A program made the position numbers and the translations under genes. From Streptomyces sp. DH41 (GTDB taxonomy: Bacteria; Actinomycetota; Actinomycetes; Streptomycetales; Streptomycetaceae), in the NCBI RefSeq assembly GCF_029813785.1, contig NZ_JARVKY010000001.1, forward strand, positions 620,001 to 684,000: a DNA stretch of 64,000 nt, read 5' to 3'. Positions 18,624-27,142 of the stretch are shown here, one piece after another. A model generated the notes under the pieces. It made no database searches. It saw only the letters and a program-made list of their open reading frames with translations, and was not told the origin of the DNA. The first letter of the stretch is position 1. Each line of letters starts with the position of its first letter.

Positions 18624-20650
18624 GCGTGGCCTCCGTCCTGGCCGTGCGGGCCATGGCCGTGGGCGCCCTGGCCGTGCGGCCGGTCGTCGTAGGACTGGTC
18701 GTCGTAGGGCTGGTCGTCGTAGGACTCGTCGCCGTAGGACTCGTCGTCGTAGGGCTGGTCGTGCGGTCCCCGGGGGTGGGGTCCCGATGTGTCCGGGTTG
18801 CCGGGCGGTGCCCCGGGCGGGCCGTGGGACTCGAAGGCCGACGGGTTGACGCCGCCCGCGCCCGGGCCCGCCTGGTGCGGGATCCGGGGCTCGTCGGCGT
18901 CCGTGGCGTTCGCGTCGGCGGCGGCGTGTGCCTCGCGCTCGGCGACGACCTCCTGGACGGCGTCCAGGACACCCCGGTAGCCGGAGCAGCGGCACAGGTT
19001 GCCGCACAGGGCCTGCCGGGCCTCCAGTTCGGTCGGCGCCGGGTTGCCCTCCAGGAGGTTGTGCACGGTCATCGCCATGCCGGGCACGCAGAAGCCGCAC
19101 TGGACCGCGCCGCGCCGGGCGAGCGCCCGCTGCACGTCCGACGGCCGTCCGTCGGCGGCGAGGCCCTCGACCGTACGCACCTCGCTGCCGGCGCTGGTCA
19201 CGGCCGGGACCAGGCAGGAGGCGACCAGCCGTCCGTCGACCTGCACGTTGCAGGCACCGCACTCGCCCTGCGAGCAGCCGTCCTTGGCGCCCGCGAGGCC
19301 GAGCCGCTCACGCAGCACGTACAGCAGCGACTCACCGATCCAGGCGTCGGTGACGGGCCGGTCTGCGCCGTTGACGCGCAGCACGTACGAGGCGAGGGGG
19401 TGCTCCTCGTGCGGACCGGAGGGGGCGTGCTCCTGAGAGGCGGCCGGGCCGGCCGCGGAGGCGGCGGCCGGGTCGGGGTCGGTCTCGGTGCGGAGCTCCG
19501 GGTCACCGTCCCGGTCCCGGTCGCTGTCGGGGTCCCCGTCCTGCCGGGGTTCCCGCGTCCGCTCCCCCGTGGCGGCGACCGGCGTCGGGCCCGTCACGGG
19601 CTCCTCGGCGGCCCGCGGGCCGGATTCCGCATCCTCGTTCTCGACGGCGTCCGCGGAGGGCTCAGAGTGGCCGTCAGGGGCCTCCTCGGCCCCCTGGGGC
19701 TCGTCGGTCACCGCACCGTCGGCCGCCGGGGCCTCGGGGTCGGTCTCCACGACGGGCTCGGCGGCGGATTCCGCGGGCGCTTCCGCGGGCGCTTCCGCGT
19801 ACGCACCGGCGGCCGGATCGGGCGCCTCGGAAACGGACCGGTCATCGGCCGGACGCTCCTGGCCGACAGGCCGCTCCTGAGCGGCCTGCCCGGCCTGCGC
19901 CGTGCGGTCGCCCCACGGCTGCCCGGCCTGCTGGGTCGCCCAGGGGGCGGGGGCGCCGCCGGGCAGGGTGGCCGGCGCGGTGCCGCCCCACTGCTCGGCC
20001 AGGGAGGACTGGGTGAACTCGCCCGACTCGTCCGGAAGGTCACCGTCGGCGACGGGGATGGACCACTGGCCGGTCACGTCCTGGCCGGTCACGTCATGGC
20101 CGGTGACGTCCTGCCCGGACGCGGCATCGGCCCCGGCCCCGGCCCCGGCCTCGGAGAAGTCCCACTGGCCGGTGGCCCCGGGCCGGTACGTGAACCCGTC
20201 GGCCTGCCCGGCGTTCGTGTCGTACGGCGCGTTCGTGGCATACGGCGCGTTCGCGTCGTACGGCACGCTCCCGCCGTACGGATCCTGCTGCTGGTACTCG
20301 GCGTACCCCTGGTGAGCGGCGGACCCCTGTCCCGCGTCGGGGACCTGCCACTGCGTGCCGTCCACGGGTGCGGACGGCATCGCCCAGGAGCCGGTGGCCG
20401 CCGGGTCGGTACCGGCGGTCGTGGCGGGCGCGACCGTGATCTGCGGCGGCACGTAGCCGTGCCCGGGCGCGGCGAGCGGGCTGTCGGCGGAGGCCAGGAG
20501 CGCGTCCACGCCGCCCTCGGGGAGCTTCACGAAGGCGGTGGCGCCGTCGTCGTAGTCGCCCTGGGGCAGCGGGTCCCAGCGTCCGCCGCTCGGGGGCGTG
20601 CCCGCTCCGGGCTGATCGCTGTGCCGGTCTCCGTGCTGGTCGTCGGTCAC
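18620..20650 (-). CDS. [2Fe-2S] subunit of molybdo-flavoenzyme with long disordered extensions
   Basis: A 676-residue protein whose folded core is only about 160 residues. The core has the plant-type cluster DGCSQGECGACNVQ...ASC and the second cluster GAVQCGFCVPGM...LCGNLCRCSGYRG. It passes electrons from the Mo site to FAD. Before it lies a roughly 400-residue low-complexity region rich in Ala, Glu, Pro, Gln and Asp, with GQDVTGHDVTGQDVTGQW repeats and PYDANAPYATNAPYDTN units. After it is a C-terminal Tyr/Asp repeat (YDDESYGDESYDDQPYDDQ). Usual relatives are about 160-200 residues. GTG 20650 overlaps the FAD-subunit stop by 4 nt. The extension is read in frame with good codon bias, so it is probably real. 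Confidence 0.85.
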   Translation of the reverse strand: MTDDQHGDRHSDQPGAGTPPSGGRWDPLPQGDYDDGATAFVKLPEGGVDALLASADSPLAAPGHGYVPPQITVAPATTAGTDPAATGSWAMPSAPVDGTQWQVPDAGQGSAAHQGYAEYQQQDPYGGSVPYDANAPYATNAPYDTNAGQADGFTYRPGATGQWDFSEAGAGAGADAASGQDVTGHDVTGQDVTGQWSIPVADGDLPDESGEFTQSSLAEQWGGTAPATLPGGAPAPWATQQAGQPWGDRTAQAGQAAQERPVGQERPADDRSVSEAPDPAAGAYAEAPAEAPAESAAEPVVETDPEAPAADGAVTDEPQGAEEAPDGHSEPSADAVENEDAESGPRAAEEPVTGPTPVAATGERTREPRQDGDPDSDRDRDGDPELRTETDPDPAAASAAGPAASQEHAPSGPHEEHPLASYVLRVNGADRPVTDAWIGESLLYVLRERLGLAGAKDGCSQGECGACNVQVDGRLVASCLVPAVTSAGSEVRTVEGLAADGRPSDVQRALARRGAVQCGFCVPGMAMTVHNLLEGNPAPTELEARQALCGNLCRCSGYRGVLDAVQEVVAEREAHAAADANATDADEPRIPHQAGPGAGGVNPSAFESHGPPGAPPGNPDTSGPHPRGPHDQPYDDESYGDESYDDQPYDDQSYDDRPHGQGAHGHGPHGQDGGHA

Positions 20651-21540
20651 GACAGCGCCCTCCCCAGTGCTCGTCGGGCCAGCGCGGCGACGGTGCGCCG
20701 CAGGTGCAGTACGGCCGGCGGGAGCTGCGGTACGGAGCCGTCCTCGGCCGGGGCCGCGTCGGGGATGCAGGCGGCGGCGACGTACTCGCCGAAGGCGCTC
20801 AGGGCCTCCGGGACGATCGCGCGGCCGTTGTCCCAGTCGATGAGGGAGGCCACCCACTGCTCGGCCTCCAGGGGCCGCAGCGGCATCGGCGCGATGGCGC
20901 CGACGGCGCACCGCACCCCGCGCCGGGCGGGGTCGAGGACCAGCGCCACGGAGGCCGTCGCGCGGCCCGGGCCGGTCCGGCCGGTCGCCTTCAGGAAGAC
21001 CTGCGGGGCGTGCAGCAGCGGCACGCGCACGTAGCCGATCAGCTCGCCCGCGCGGAGCATCTCCATGCCGGCCAGCAGGTGCGAGACCGGCATCTCCCGG
21101 CGGGCCCCGTCCGCACCCGCGATGATCAGGGTCGCCTCCAGCGCGGCCAGCACCGGCAGCGCGTCGCCGGTGGCGGCGGCCGAGGCGATGTTGCCGCCCA
21201 GGGTGCCCGCGTTGCGGATCTGCGGCGGTCCGGCGGCGCGCGCGGCGGCGGCGAGCGCCGGGATGAGCGCGGCGAAGTCGGGACGGCCCATGCGGGCGTG
21301 CGTGAGCCCGGCGCCGAGCAGTGCGTGTCCGTCCTGGTACTGCCAGCCGCGGATCTCGCTGATCCGGCCGAGGCCCACCAGCGCGGCGGGCCTGAGCTGG
21401 CCGGAGTTGACCGCGGCCATCAGATCGGTGCCGCCCGCGACCGGCACGGCGGCGGGCATCGCGGCGAGCGCCGCCACCGCCTCGTCCAGTGTCGTGGGCA
21501 GCGTGACGGCCTGCGCCGCCTGCGGTGCGTGCGTGGTCAA
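20647..21540 (-). CDS. FAD-binding subunit of molybdo-flavoenzyme (CoxM/XdhB-like)
   Basis: About 297 residues. The FAD-binding_5 fold shows VAGGTDLMAAVNSG (about 33-46) and IRNAGTLGGNIASAAATGD, the two loops that bind FAD; the CO_deh_flav_C domain follows from about 170. It takes electrons from the iron-sulfur subunit. I place the start at TTG 21540, with GGGAAGGGG upstream; GTG 21567 is possible. It is the first gene of the three-gene FAD, [2Fe-2S], Mo operon with 4-nt overlaps. No cofactor-insertion chaperone (XdhC/CoxF type) is next to it. Confidence 0.88.
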   Translation of the reverse strand: MTTHAPQAAQAVTLPTTLDEAVAALAAMPAAVPVAGGTDLMAAVNSGQLRPAALVGLGRISEIRGWQYQDGHALLGAGLTHARMGRPDFAALIPALAAAARAAGPPQIRNAGTLGGNIASAAATGDALPVLAALEATLIIAGADGARREMPVSHLLAGMEMLRAGELIGYVRVPLLHAPQVFLKATGRTGPGRATASVALVLDPARRGVRCAVGAIAPMPLRPLEAEQWVASLIDWDNGRAIVPEALSAFGEYVAAACIPDAAPAEDGSVPQLPPAVLHLRRTVAALARRALGRALS

Positions 21541-21806
21541 CCCGACTGCCCCTTCCCGCTGTCCCACCTGGTCCCGCCCATGTGGCCGTACGGTACGACC
21601 TGACAGGGCGGACGTGGCAACTCTGGCACATCTTCGCAGCACCCGAACGCGGGGGTCCGCTAGGAGTCATTCACCCACCTCGTCGACGAGATGGACCGTT
21701 TTCGTACGGGATCTCCTTCGATGGGCCGACGGCCGGAGGTGCGCACGATGAACGAGAGTTGCCACTCTTCAGTGACGTTTCGGGGCGTTTTCCGTACTTA
21801 CACGCC
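21541..21806. promoter_or_regulatory. Upstream region of molybdo-enzyme operon with distant inverted repeat
   Basis: 266 bp without a gene. GTGGCAACTCT at 21614-21624 has an exact reverse complement AGAGTTGCCAC at 21755-21765, about 130 bp away. Paired sites like this can bind a looping or dimeric regulator; the regulator is unknown. Confidence 0.4.
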
Positions 21807-23459
21807 TCACTTGTTCGGCGGCGGCCCGTCGATCGGCCGGCCGAGCACGCCGGGCCGCCGCTGCCAGGGCAGTGGGCCGCCGGGCGGCCGGTAGGCGACG
21901 CCCAGGGCGTCGAGCCGCCGGTAGTGGGCGGCCATCCGCCGCTCGAATCCGGCGAAGTCGCGCTCGCCCGGCGCGGGCAGAGCACTCCAGGCCACCTCGG
22001 CGAAGGCGGCGAGCCTCGGGAACGTCTGGTAGTCCACCCGCCCCTGGTTCTCCAACACCTCGCTCCACACGTTCGCCTGGGTGCCGAGCACATGTCCGGT
22101 CTCCGCCGGGGTCAGCTCCGCCGGAACCGGCTCGAAGCGGTACACGTCCTCCAGGGTGCGCACGAAGCCGATCGGCACGGGCTCGTCCTCGTCCGCGTGC
22201 TGCCGGTGGTCCAGGTACACCTGCTGCTCCGGGCACATGACGACGTCGTGCCCCGCGCGCGCGGCGGCGACCCCGCCCGCGTACCCGCGCCAGGAGGACA
22301 CGGCCGCACCCTTGGCCAGCCCGCCCTCCAGGATCTCGTCCCAGCCGATGAGCCGGCGTCCGCGCTCGGCGAGCCAGGTGTCGAAGTGCTGGATGAACCA
22401 GGCCTGGAGCCCGTCCTCGTCGTCGACTCCGAGTTCCCGGATGCGCGCCTGCGCGGTCGCCGAGCGCCGCCACTGGTCCTTGGGGCATTCGTCGCCCCCG
22501 ACGTGGATGAACTCCGAAGGGAAGAGCTCCAGCAGTTCCTCGAACACGCCTTCGTAGAAGCGCAGTGTGTTCTCGGTGGGGGCGAGTACGTTCTCGCAGA
22601 CACCCCAGGTGTCCCAGACGGTGAGGGAGGCGGTGTCGACGACGTCGGTGTTGCCGAGTTCCGGATACGCGGCGATGGCGGCCTGCGAGTGCCCGGGCAC
22701 GTCGATCTCGGGGACGACGGTGATGTGCCGTTCGGCGGCGTAGGCGACGATCTCCCGGATGTCGTCCTGGGTGTAGTAGCCGCCGTGCGGTTTGTCCTCC
22801 CAGAGCGGCGAGGCCCGGTGGCCGTATTTGGTGCGCGCCCGCCAGGACCCGGTCTCGGTGAGCTTCGGGTGGCGCCGGATCTCGACGCGCCAGCCCTGGT
22901 CGTCCGTCAGGTGGAAGTGCAGGACGTTGAGTTTGTGGGCCGCCATCAGGTCCAGGTAGCGCAGGACGCCTTCCTTCGGCATGAAGTGCCGGGCCACGTC
23001 CAGCATCAGCCCGCGCCAGGGGAAGCGTGGCGCGTCCTCGACGCGGACGAGCGGAAGCCGCCACGAGCGGCCGGGAAGCGGCGCGCGCCGGAAGGCGTCG
23101 GGGCCGAGCAGTTGCCGAAGGGTCTGAGCGCCCCAGAAGAGGCCGGCCGGACCGCCGCCCGCGAGGTCCACTCCTGCCGGTGTGACACCGAGGCGGTAGC
23201 CCTCGGCGTCCAGCTCACCGTCGAGGGACAGGCGGACGACGTTCTCGTCGCCCTCCCCCGGCGCGAGCGGCAGGCCGGTGGCCGCGCCCAGCGTGGCGCG
23301 CAGCCAGCGTTCGGTGCGCTCCGTGCCGTCGCCCGCCACCACCCTGGTGTCCGGGCCGAGCTCGAAGAAGCCGCCGTCGTGGGGGGCCATTTGCCGCGGC
23401 TGGGGAATCACGCCGGTCACCTCGGCCCCCTCAGTAGTCATCTCAGTCACGTCAGGCAC
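21807..23459 (-). CDS. GH20 beta-N-acetylhexosaminidase, cytoplasmic
   Basis: A 550-residue glycoside hydrolase that removes terminal GlcNAc/GalNAc from chito-oligosaccharides or glycans. The N-terminal GH20b domain (about 15-140) leads into the (b/a)8 barrel with RGLMLDVARHFM and HFHLTDDQGWRVEI. The catalytic pair is Asp323-Glu324 in FIHVGGDECPKDQW. Trp residues of the -1 site (WDTWG, SSWRGY) are present. There is no signal peptide, so it acts inside the cell on imported sugar. GTG 23459 lies 7 bp after the permease stop, with ATG 23441 as alternative. It is the last gene of the ABC importer operon, which suggests the importer brings in N-acetylglucosamine oligosaccharides. Confidence 0.93.
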   Translation of the reverse strand: MPDVTEMTTEGAEVTGVIPQPRQMAPHDGGFFELGPDTRVVAGDGTERTERWLRATLGAATGLPLAPGEGDENVVRLSLDGELDAEGYRLGVTPAGVDLAGGGPAGLFWGAQTLRQLLGPDAFRRAPLPGRSWRLPLVRVEDAPRFPWRGLMLDVARHFMPKEGVLRYLDLMAAHKLNVLHFHLTDDQGWRVEIRRHPKLTETGSWRARTKYGHRASPLWEDKPHGGYYTQDDIREIVAYAAERHITVVPEIDVPGHSQAAIAAYPELGNTDVVDTASLTVWDTWGVCENVLAPTENTLRFYEGVFEELLELFPSEFIHVGGDECPKDQWRRSATAQARIRELGVDDEDGLQAWFIQHFDTWLAERGRRLIGWDEILEGGLAKGAAVSSWRGYAGGVAAARAGHDVVMCPEQQVYLDHRQHADEDEPVPIGFVRTLEDVYRFEPVPAELTPAETGHVLGTQANVWSEVLENQGRVDYQTFPRLAAFAEVAWSALPAPGERDFAGFERRMAAHYRRLDALGVAYRPPGGPLPWQRRPGVLGRPIDGPPPNK

Positions 23460-23465
23460 GTCACA

Positions 23466-24311
23466 TCAGTCCTTCACCGCTCCGCCGAGGCCGGAGACGA
23501 GTCGTCGTTGCACGAGTACGAAGAAGACCAGCACCGGAATCGTCATCACCGTGGAGGCGGCCATCACCCCGCCCCAGTCGGGGTCGTCCGGCTTGTAGAA
23601 GACCAGCAGCGCCATGGGCAGGGTCGACTGGGAGGTGTCGCTGATGATGAACGACTTGGCGAACAGGAAGTCGTTCCAGGTCGAGATGAAGGAGAAGACA
23701 CTGGTGGCGACCAGCCCCGGGAAGACCAGCGGGAAAAGGATCTGCCACAGAAAGCGCCTCCGGCTCGCCCCGTCGATGTAGGCGGCCTCTTCCAGGGCCT
23801 CCGGCACCGCTTTCACGAAGCCCCGCAGCATCCAGATCGCGAAGGGCAGCGAGAAGGCGATGTGCGGCAGGATCAGCGAACCCAGGGTGTTCAGCTGGCC
23901 GAAGTCCCGCATGAGGAAGAACAGCGGGATCGTGAGCGCCTCCACGGGCACCATCTGGGCCACCAGGAACATGATGAGCAGGGTGGTCCGGAATCGGAAC
24001 CGGAAACGCGTCACCGCGGTAGCCGCGAGGAACGCGATGAGCGCCGAGGCGATCACGACAGTGCCCGCCACGAGCAGGCTGTTGAGGAAATAACGGCCGA
24101 ATTCCTGCTGCCCGAAGACCCGCCGGAAGGAGTCGAGCGACGGCGCCAGGGTCCACGGCCGCGGCTCGGTCGACTCGACCTCCCCGGCCGGTTTGAAGGC
24201 GCTCAGCACCATCCAGTACAGCGGGAAGGCCACCACGACCGAGATCAGCAGCGCCGACGCCTCGGCCGCCAGCCGCCACGGACGGCGCACCCGCACGCGC
24301 GGAAGATTCAC
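23466..24311 (-). CDS. Sugar ABC transporter permease (MalG-like)
   Basis: A 281-residue inner-membrane permease of the CUT1 family with six predicted hydrophobic segments. The EAA loop is EALEEAAYIDGASRRRFLWQ, the ATPase contact site, with a proline-glycine segment after it. GTG 24311 follows GGGGGAGGAG and overlaps the upstream permease stop by 4 nt. No ATPase gene lies in the operon; CUT1 importers of Streptomyces generally use the shared MsiK ATPase, by family knowledge. Confidence 0.93.
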   Translation of the reverse strand: MNLPRVRVRRPWRLAAEASALLISVVVAFPLYWMVLSAFKPAGEVESTEPRPWTLAPSLDSFRRVFGQQEFGRYFLNSLLVAGTVVIASALIAFLAATAVTRFRFRFRTTLLIMFLVAQMVPVEALTIPLFFLMRDFGQLNTLGSLILPHIAFSLPFAIWMLRGFVKAVPEALEEAAYIDGASRRRFLWQILFPLVFPGLVATSVFSFISTWNDFLFAKSFIISDTSQSTLPMALLVFYKPDDPDWGGVMAASTVMTIPVLVFFVLVQRRLVSGLGGAVKD

Positions 24312-25300
24312 AGCTCCTCCCCCTGGCGGCGCAGCAGCCGCAGGTAGACCAGCGTCACGGCGAGCAGGATCAGCAGCATCACGACGCCGATCGCGGAGCC
24401 GAGGCTGTACTGCGAGGACGCGAAGGCCTTCTGATAGGCGTAGACGTTGAGTACGAGGTTCTGCCCGGCGATGCCGCCGCCGCCCGTCATGACGTAGATC
24501 TGGGTGAAGACCTTGAAGTCCCAGATGACCGACTGGATGGTGACGACCACCAGGATCGGCCGGAGCATCGGGGCGAGCACCGACCGCCAGATGCGCCACT
24601 GGGAGGCGCCGTCGAGCGCGGCGGCCTCCAGGACCTCCGAGGGGACGGCCCGGATACCGGCGTAGACGGTGACCATGACGAACGGGAAGGAGCACCAGAC
24701 CACTTCGAGCAGGACGAGGGCGAAGGCGCTGTAGCGGCCGTACGTCCAGGAGTGGTCGCCGATTCCCAGCATCCGGTTGACGGGCCCGAAGTCCGGGTCG
24801 AACAGCAGCAGCCACACCGTCGAACCGGTGACCGCCGGGGTCGCCCAGGCCCCGAGGGCGGCCAGCATCAGCGCGAGCCGGGGCAGGGCACGCACGCGCG
24901 TGAGCAGCACGGCGAGCGCGCACCCGACGGCCAGTGTCGACACCACGCAGGCCGCCGCGAACACGACGGTGGCGAGCAGCACCCGCCAGAACTCACCGTC
25001 CCCGAACAGCTCGGCGTAGTTCCCGAACCCCTTGAAGGTGGTCGGCTCCCCACCGGACACCTGCGCCTGCGTGTACTCCAGAAAGGCGATCAGCCCGAGC
25101 TGATAAACGGGGTAGACCAGCAACCCACCGAGGACCACAAGAGCCGGCGCGAGGTAGATCCAGGGAGTGCCGGCAGCGCCCCGAAAGGGGCGCGGGGCTG
25201 TGCTGGATTTGCGGCTACCGCCGCGTGGGCGCGACCAGCCACGAACGGCCCGCGGCCGCGATCGCACCGCACCCCCCGAGCCACTAGGCACCCCCGTCAC
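24308..25300 (-). CDS. Sugar ABC transporter permease (MalF-like), N-terminus encoded by a repeat element
   Basis: About 330 residues from GTG 25300, which overlaps the binding-protein stop by 4 nt (GTG 25291 is an alternative). From about residue 44 it is an ordinary CUT1 permease: TPWIYLAPALVVLGGLLVYPV, then EVLEAAALDGASQWRIWRSV as the EAA loop, and six hydrophobic segments. The first about 43 residues are Arg/Ser/Pro-rich and encoded largely by a dispersed Streptomyces repeat (25175-25265) of the kind normally intergenic. It works with the 23466 permease and the 25297 binding protein. Confidence 0.9.
   Translation of the reverse strand: MTGVPSGSGGAVRSRPRAVRGWSRPRGGSRKSSTAPRPFRGAAGTPWIYLAPALVVLGGLLVYPVYQLGLIAFLEYTQAQVSGGEPTTFKGFGNYAELFGDGEFWRVLLATVVFAAACVVSTLAVGCALAVLLTRVRALPRLALMLAALGAWATPAVTGSTVWLLLFDPDFGPVNRMLGIGDHSWTYGRYSAFALVLLEVVWCSFPFVMVTVYAGIRAVPSEVLEAAALDGASQWRIWRSVLAPMLRPILVVVTIQSVIWDFKVFTQIYVMTGGGGIAGQNLVLNVYAYQKAFASSQYSLGSAIGVVMLLILLAVTLVYLRLLRRQGEEL
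25175..25265. repeat. Streptomyces dispersed repeat, copy A (inside permease gene)
   Basis: It begins with a hairpin GCGCCCC-GAAA-GGGGCGC (25176-25193). A variable middle follows, then GCGCGACCAGCCACGAACG and CCCGCGGCCGCG. The same ends occur in the same order at 29365-29440. Here the repeat lies within the 5' coding part of the permease. Confidence 0.75.
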
Positions 25301-26595
25301 CCGGCGGAGCCGAACGCGTCGTCCATCTTCCGAGCCGCGTCCCCGGCGGCGGCGCCGACGTCCTTCTTGCCGCTGACCACCTCCTGGAACATGGTCGGCA
25401 GCACCTGCGACGAGTCGATCGTCGCCCACGCGGCCGAGGCCGGCACGAACTCCGTGCCCGCGGCGAGGGTGTCGACGAACGGCTTCACGAACGGCTCCTC
25501 GGCCGCGACCCGCTGCCGCACGTCCGTGAAGGTCGGCAGGAAGCCCATCGCGCCGAACATCTCGCTCTGCGCCTCCTTCGAGGAGAGCCGCTTCATCAGG
25601 TCGACGGCGAGGGTGCGGTGCGAGGTGCTCTTCAGGACGCCGATGTTGTTGCCGCCCGCGAAGGCGGGGGCGATCGATCCGGACTTCACGCCCGGCAGCG
25701 GAACGACCGCGTACGTGCCCTTCGCCTTCCCGGCGTCCACGGCCTGGCGGCTGAAGTCGCCGCCGATCGCCATGGCCGCCTTGCCGGAGGCGAACGCGGT
25801 GACGGTGTCGTTGCCGCCCATGCCGGCGCACTTGGCGGCGGGGCAGTTGTCGTCGCCGAAGAGGGACGTGTACGCCTCGATGCCCTTCTGGGCGGCGGCG
25901 CTGTCGATCGCCGAGGCGTACGAGCCGCCCTTGCCGGTGGCGAGTTCGCCGCCGTTCGCCCAGATGAAGGGCATCGCGCCGTAGGTGTAGGCGCCGCCGA
26001 CCGCGATGCCGTAGAGGTCGGGCTTCGCGTCGCGGATCTTCTTGGCGGTGGACGCCAGTTCGTCCAGCGACTTGGGGGCCGCGAGGCCGAGTTCGTCGAA
26101 GACGTCGGTCCGGTAGTACAGGGCGCGGACGCCGACGAAGTAGGGGGCGCCGTAGACCTTGCCGTCCACGGTGACGGACTGCCGGGCGGTGGGGTCGGTG
26201 TCCTTGGCCTCGTCCCAGGCCTCGAACTCCTCGGTGATGTCCAGGAGTCCGCCGTCCTTGACGTAGCCGGCGGTGTCGGTGTTGCCGTACTCGATGACGT
26301 CGGGGGCGCTGTCGGGGTCGTTGAAGGCGGCCTTGATGCGCTGGGCGCGGGTCTCGACGGGGATGTACTCGACGTCGACCTTCGTGTCCTCGTGCGCCTT
26401 CTCGAAGTCGGCCAGGACGGCGTCGACGACCTTTTCCTTCGGCTTGGTGTTGACCTCCTGGAAGAGCCAGACGCGTAGCGTGCCGCTCTTCTCGTCCTCG
26501 CCGGAGGAGGAGTTGTCGGTCGTCTGGGGGGCGCAGGCGGTCGCGGTGACGACGGCGGCGGCCAGCAGTACGGCGAGGCGGGGGGCGAGCTTCAT
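25297..26595 (-). CDS. Sugar-binding lipoprotein of ABC importer
   Basis: A 432-residue extracellular solute-binding protein (SBP_bac_1). The signal peptide ends in a lipobox TATAC (Cys about 20), followed by an acidic Ser/Gly linker. The mature part has LRVWLFQEVNTKPKEKVVDA, YGNTDTAGYVKDG, PYFVGVRALYYRTDVFDELG and FASGKAAMAIGGDFSRQA, all family hallmarks. ATG 26595 has GGAGGAAAC upstream. It is the first gene of a binding protein, permease, permease, GH20 operon. The link to hexosaminidase points to a GlcNAc-containing oligosaccharide, but the ligand is not proven by sequence. Confidence 0.93.
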   Translation of the reverse strand: MKLAPRLAVLLAAAVVTATACAPQTTDNSSSGEDEKSGTLRVWLFQEVNTKPKEKVVDAVLADFEKAHEDTKVDVEYIPVETRAQRIKAAFNDPDSAPDVIEYGNTDTAGYVKDGGLLDITEEFEAWDEAKDTDPTARQSVTVDGKVYGAPYFVGVRALYYRTDVFDELGLAAPKSLDELASTAKKIRDAKPDLYGIAVGGAYTYGAMPFIWANGGELATGKGGSYASAIDSAAAQKGIEAYTSLFGDDNCPAAKCAGMGGNDTVTAFASGKAAMAIGGDFSRQAVDAGKAKGTYAVVPLPGVKSGSIAPAFAGGNNIGVLKSTSHRTLAVDLMKRLSSKEAQSEMFGAMGFLPTFTDVRQRVAAEEPFVKPFVDTLAAGTEFVPASAAWATIDSSQVLPTMFQEVVSGKKDVGAAAGDAARKMDDAFGSAG

Positions 26596-26618
26596 GGAGT
26601 GTTTCCTCCGGGCGTGCG

Positions 26619-26633
26619 TTGCAACATATGCAA
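26619..26633. promoter_or_regulatory. Putative operator of hexosaminidase/importer operon
   Basis: Perfect inverted repeat TTGCA-N5-TGCAA, 23 bp upstream of the binding-protein start and overlapping a TATGTT-like -10. This fits repression of the operon by a sugar-responsive regulator (LacI, GntR or ROK type) encoded elsewhere. It does not match the DasR consensus. Confidence 0.5.
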
Positions 26634-26720
26634 TGACGGTTTCGCTCTGCACAACACCCAGGAGGTTATGGAGTACATGAACATGTCCACAAGAGGTCTC
26701 AACCACTTCGTGACAACACG

Positions 26721-26760
26721 AAGGCCCCCGGAGTGCGCGCGGGCACACTCCGGGGGCCTT
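26721..26760. terminator. Hairpin downstream of DUF3039 gene
   Basis: AAGGCCCCCGGAGTG (26721-26735) pairs perfectly with CACTCCGGGGGCCTT (26746-26760), loop 10 nt. It lies just after the DUF3039 stop on the minus strand and isolates the importer operon. Confidence 0.8.
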
Positions 26761-26785
26761 GGGGACCTCGGCCGGGGGGGGGCTG

Positions 26786-27073
26786 CTACTTCTTCTTGTC
26801 GCCGCCCTTGCCCTCGTCGCCGCCGCCGGTCATGGACTCGTAGATCTCCTTGCACATGGGGCAGACCGGGTACTTCTTCGGGTCGCGGCCCGGTACCCAG
26901 ACCTTGCCGCACAGCGCGACGACGGGGGTGCCGTCGAGGGCGCTCGCCATGATCTTGTCCTTCTGGACGTAATGGGCGAAGCGCTCGTGGTCACCGTCAC
27001 CGTGGGAGGTCTGCGGCGTCGGCTCTACGAGGGTCCCCGTACCAGTCCCGCGCTCGGGCTCGAGAGTGCTCAT
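26786..27073 (-). CDS. DUF3039 family protein
   Basis: A 95-residue actinobacterial protein of unknown function. The conserved part reads HERFAHYVQKDKIMASALDGTPVVALCGKVW and then PGRDPKKYPVCPMCKE. A single Cys followed by a CPMC pair suggests a small metal site. The N-terminus is Thr/Gly-rich and the C-terminus is a Gly/Lys tail. ATG 27073 (MSTLEPERG) is preferred over an extension to 27112. It is monocistronic with a strong terminator. Confidence 0.85.
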   Translation of the reverse strand: MSTLEPERGTGTGTLVEPTPQTSHGDGDHERFAHYVQKDKIMASALDGTPVVALCGKVWVPGRDPKKYPVCPMCKEIYESMTGGGDEGKGGDKKK

Positions 27074-27142
27074 GCATGCCAGGGTACTTAAAGCCGGGGT
27101 ATTGCAGCTCACACCGGCCGGCGCCGTCCGCCGGGTCGGGAC

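Noticed and set aside
26619..26633. DasR binding site
   Set aside because: The palindrome TTGCA-N5-TGCAA does not contain the TGGTCTAGACCA-type core expected for DasR.
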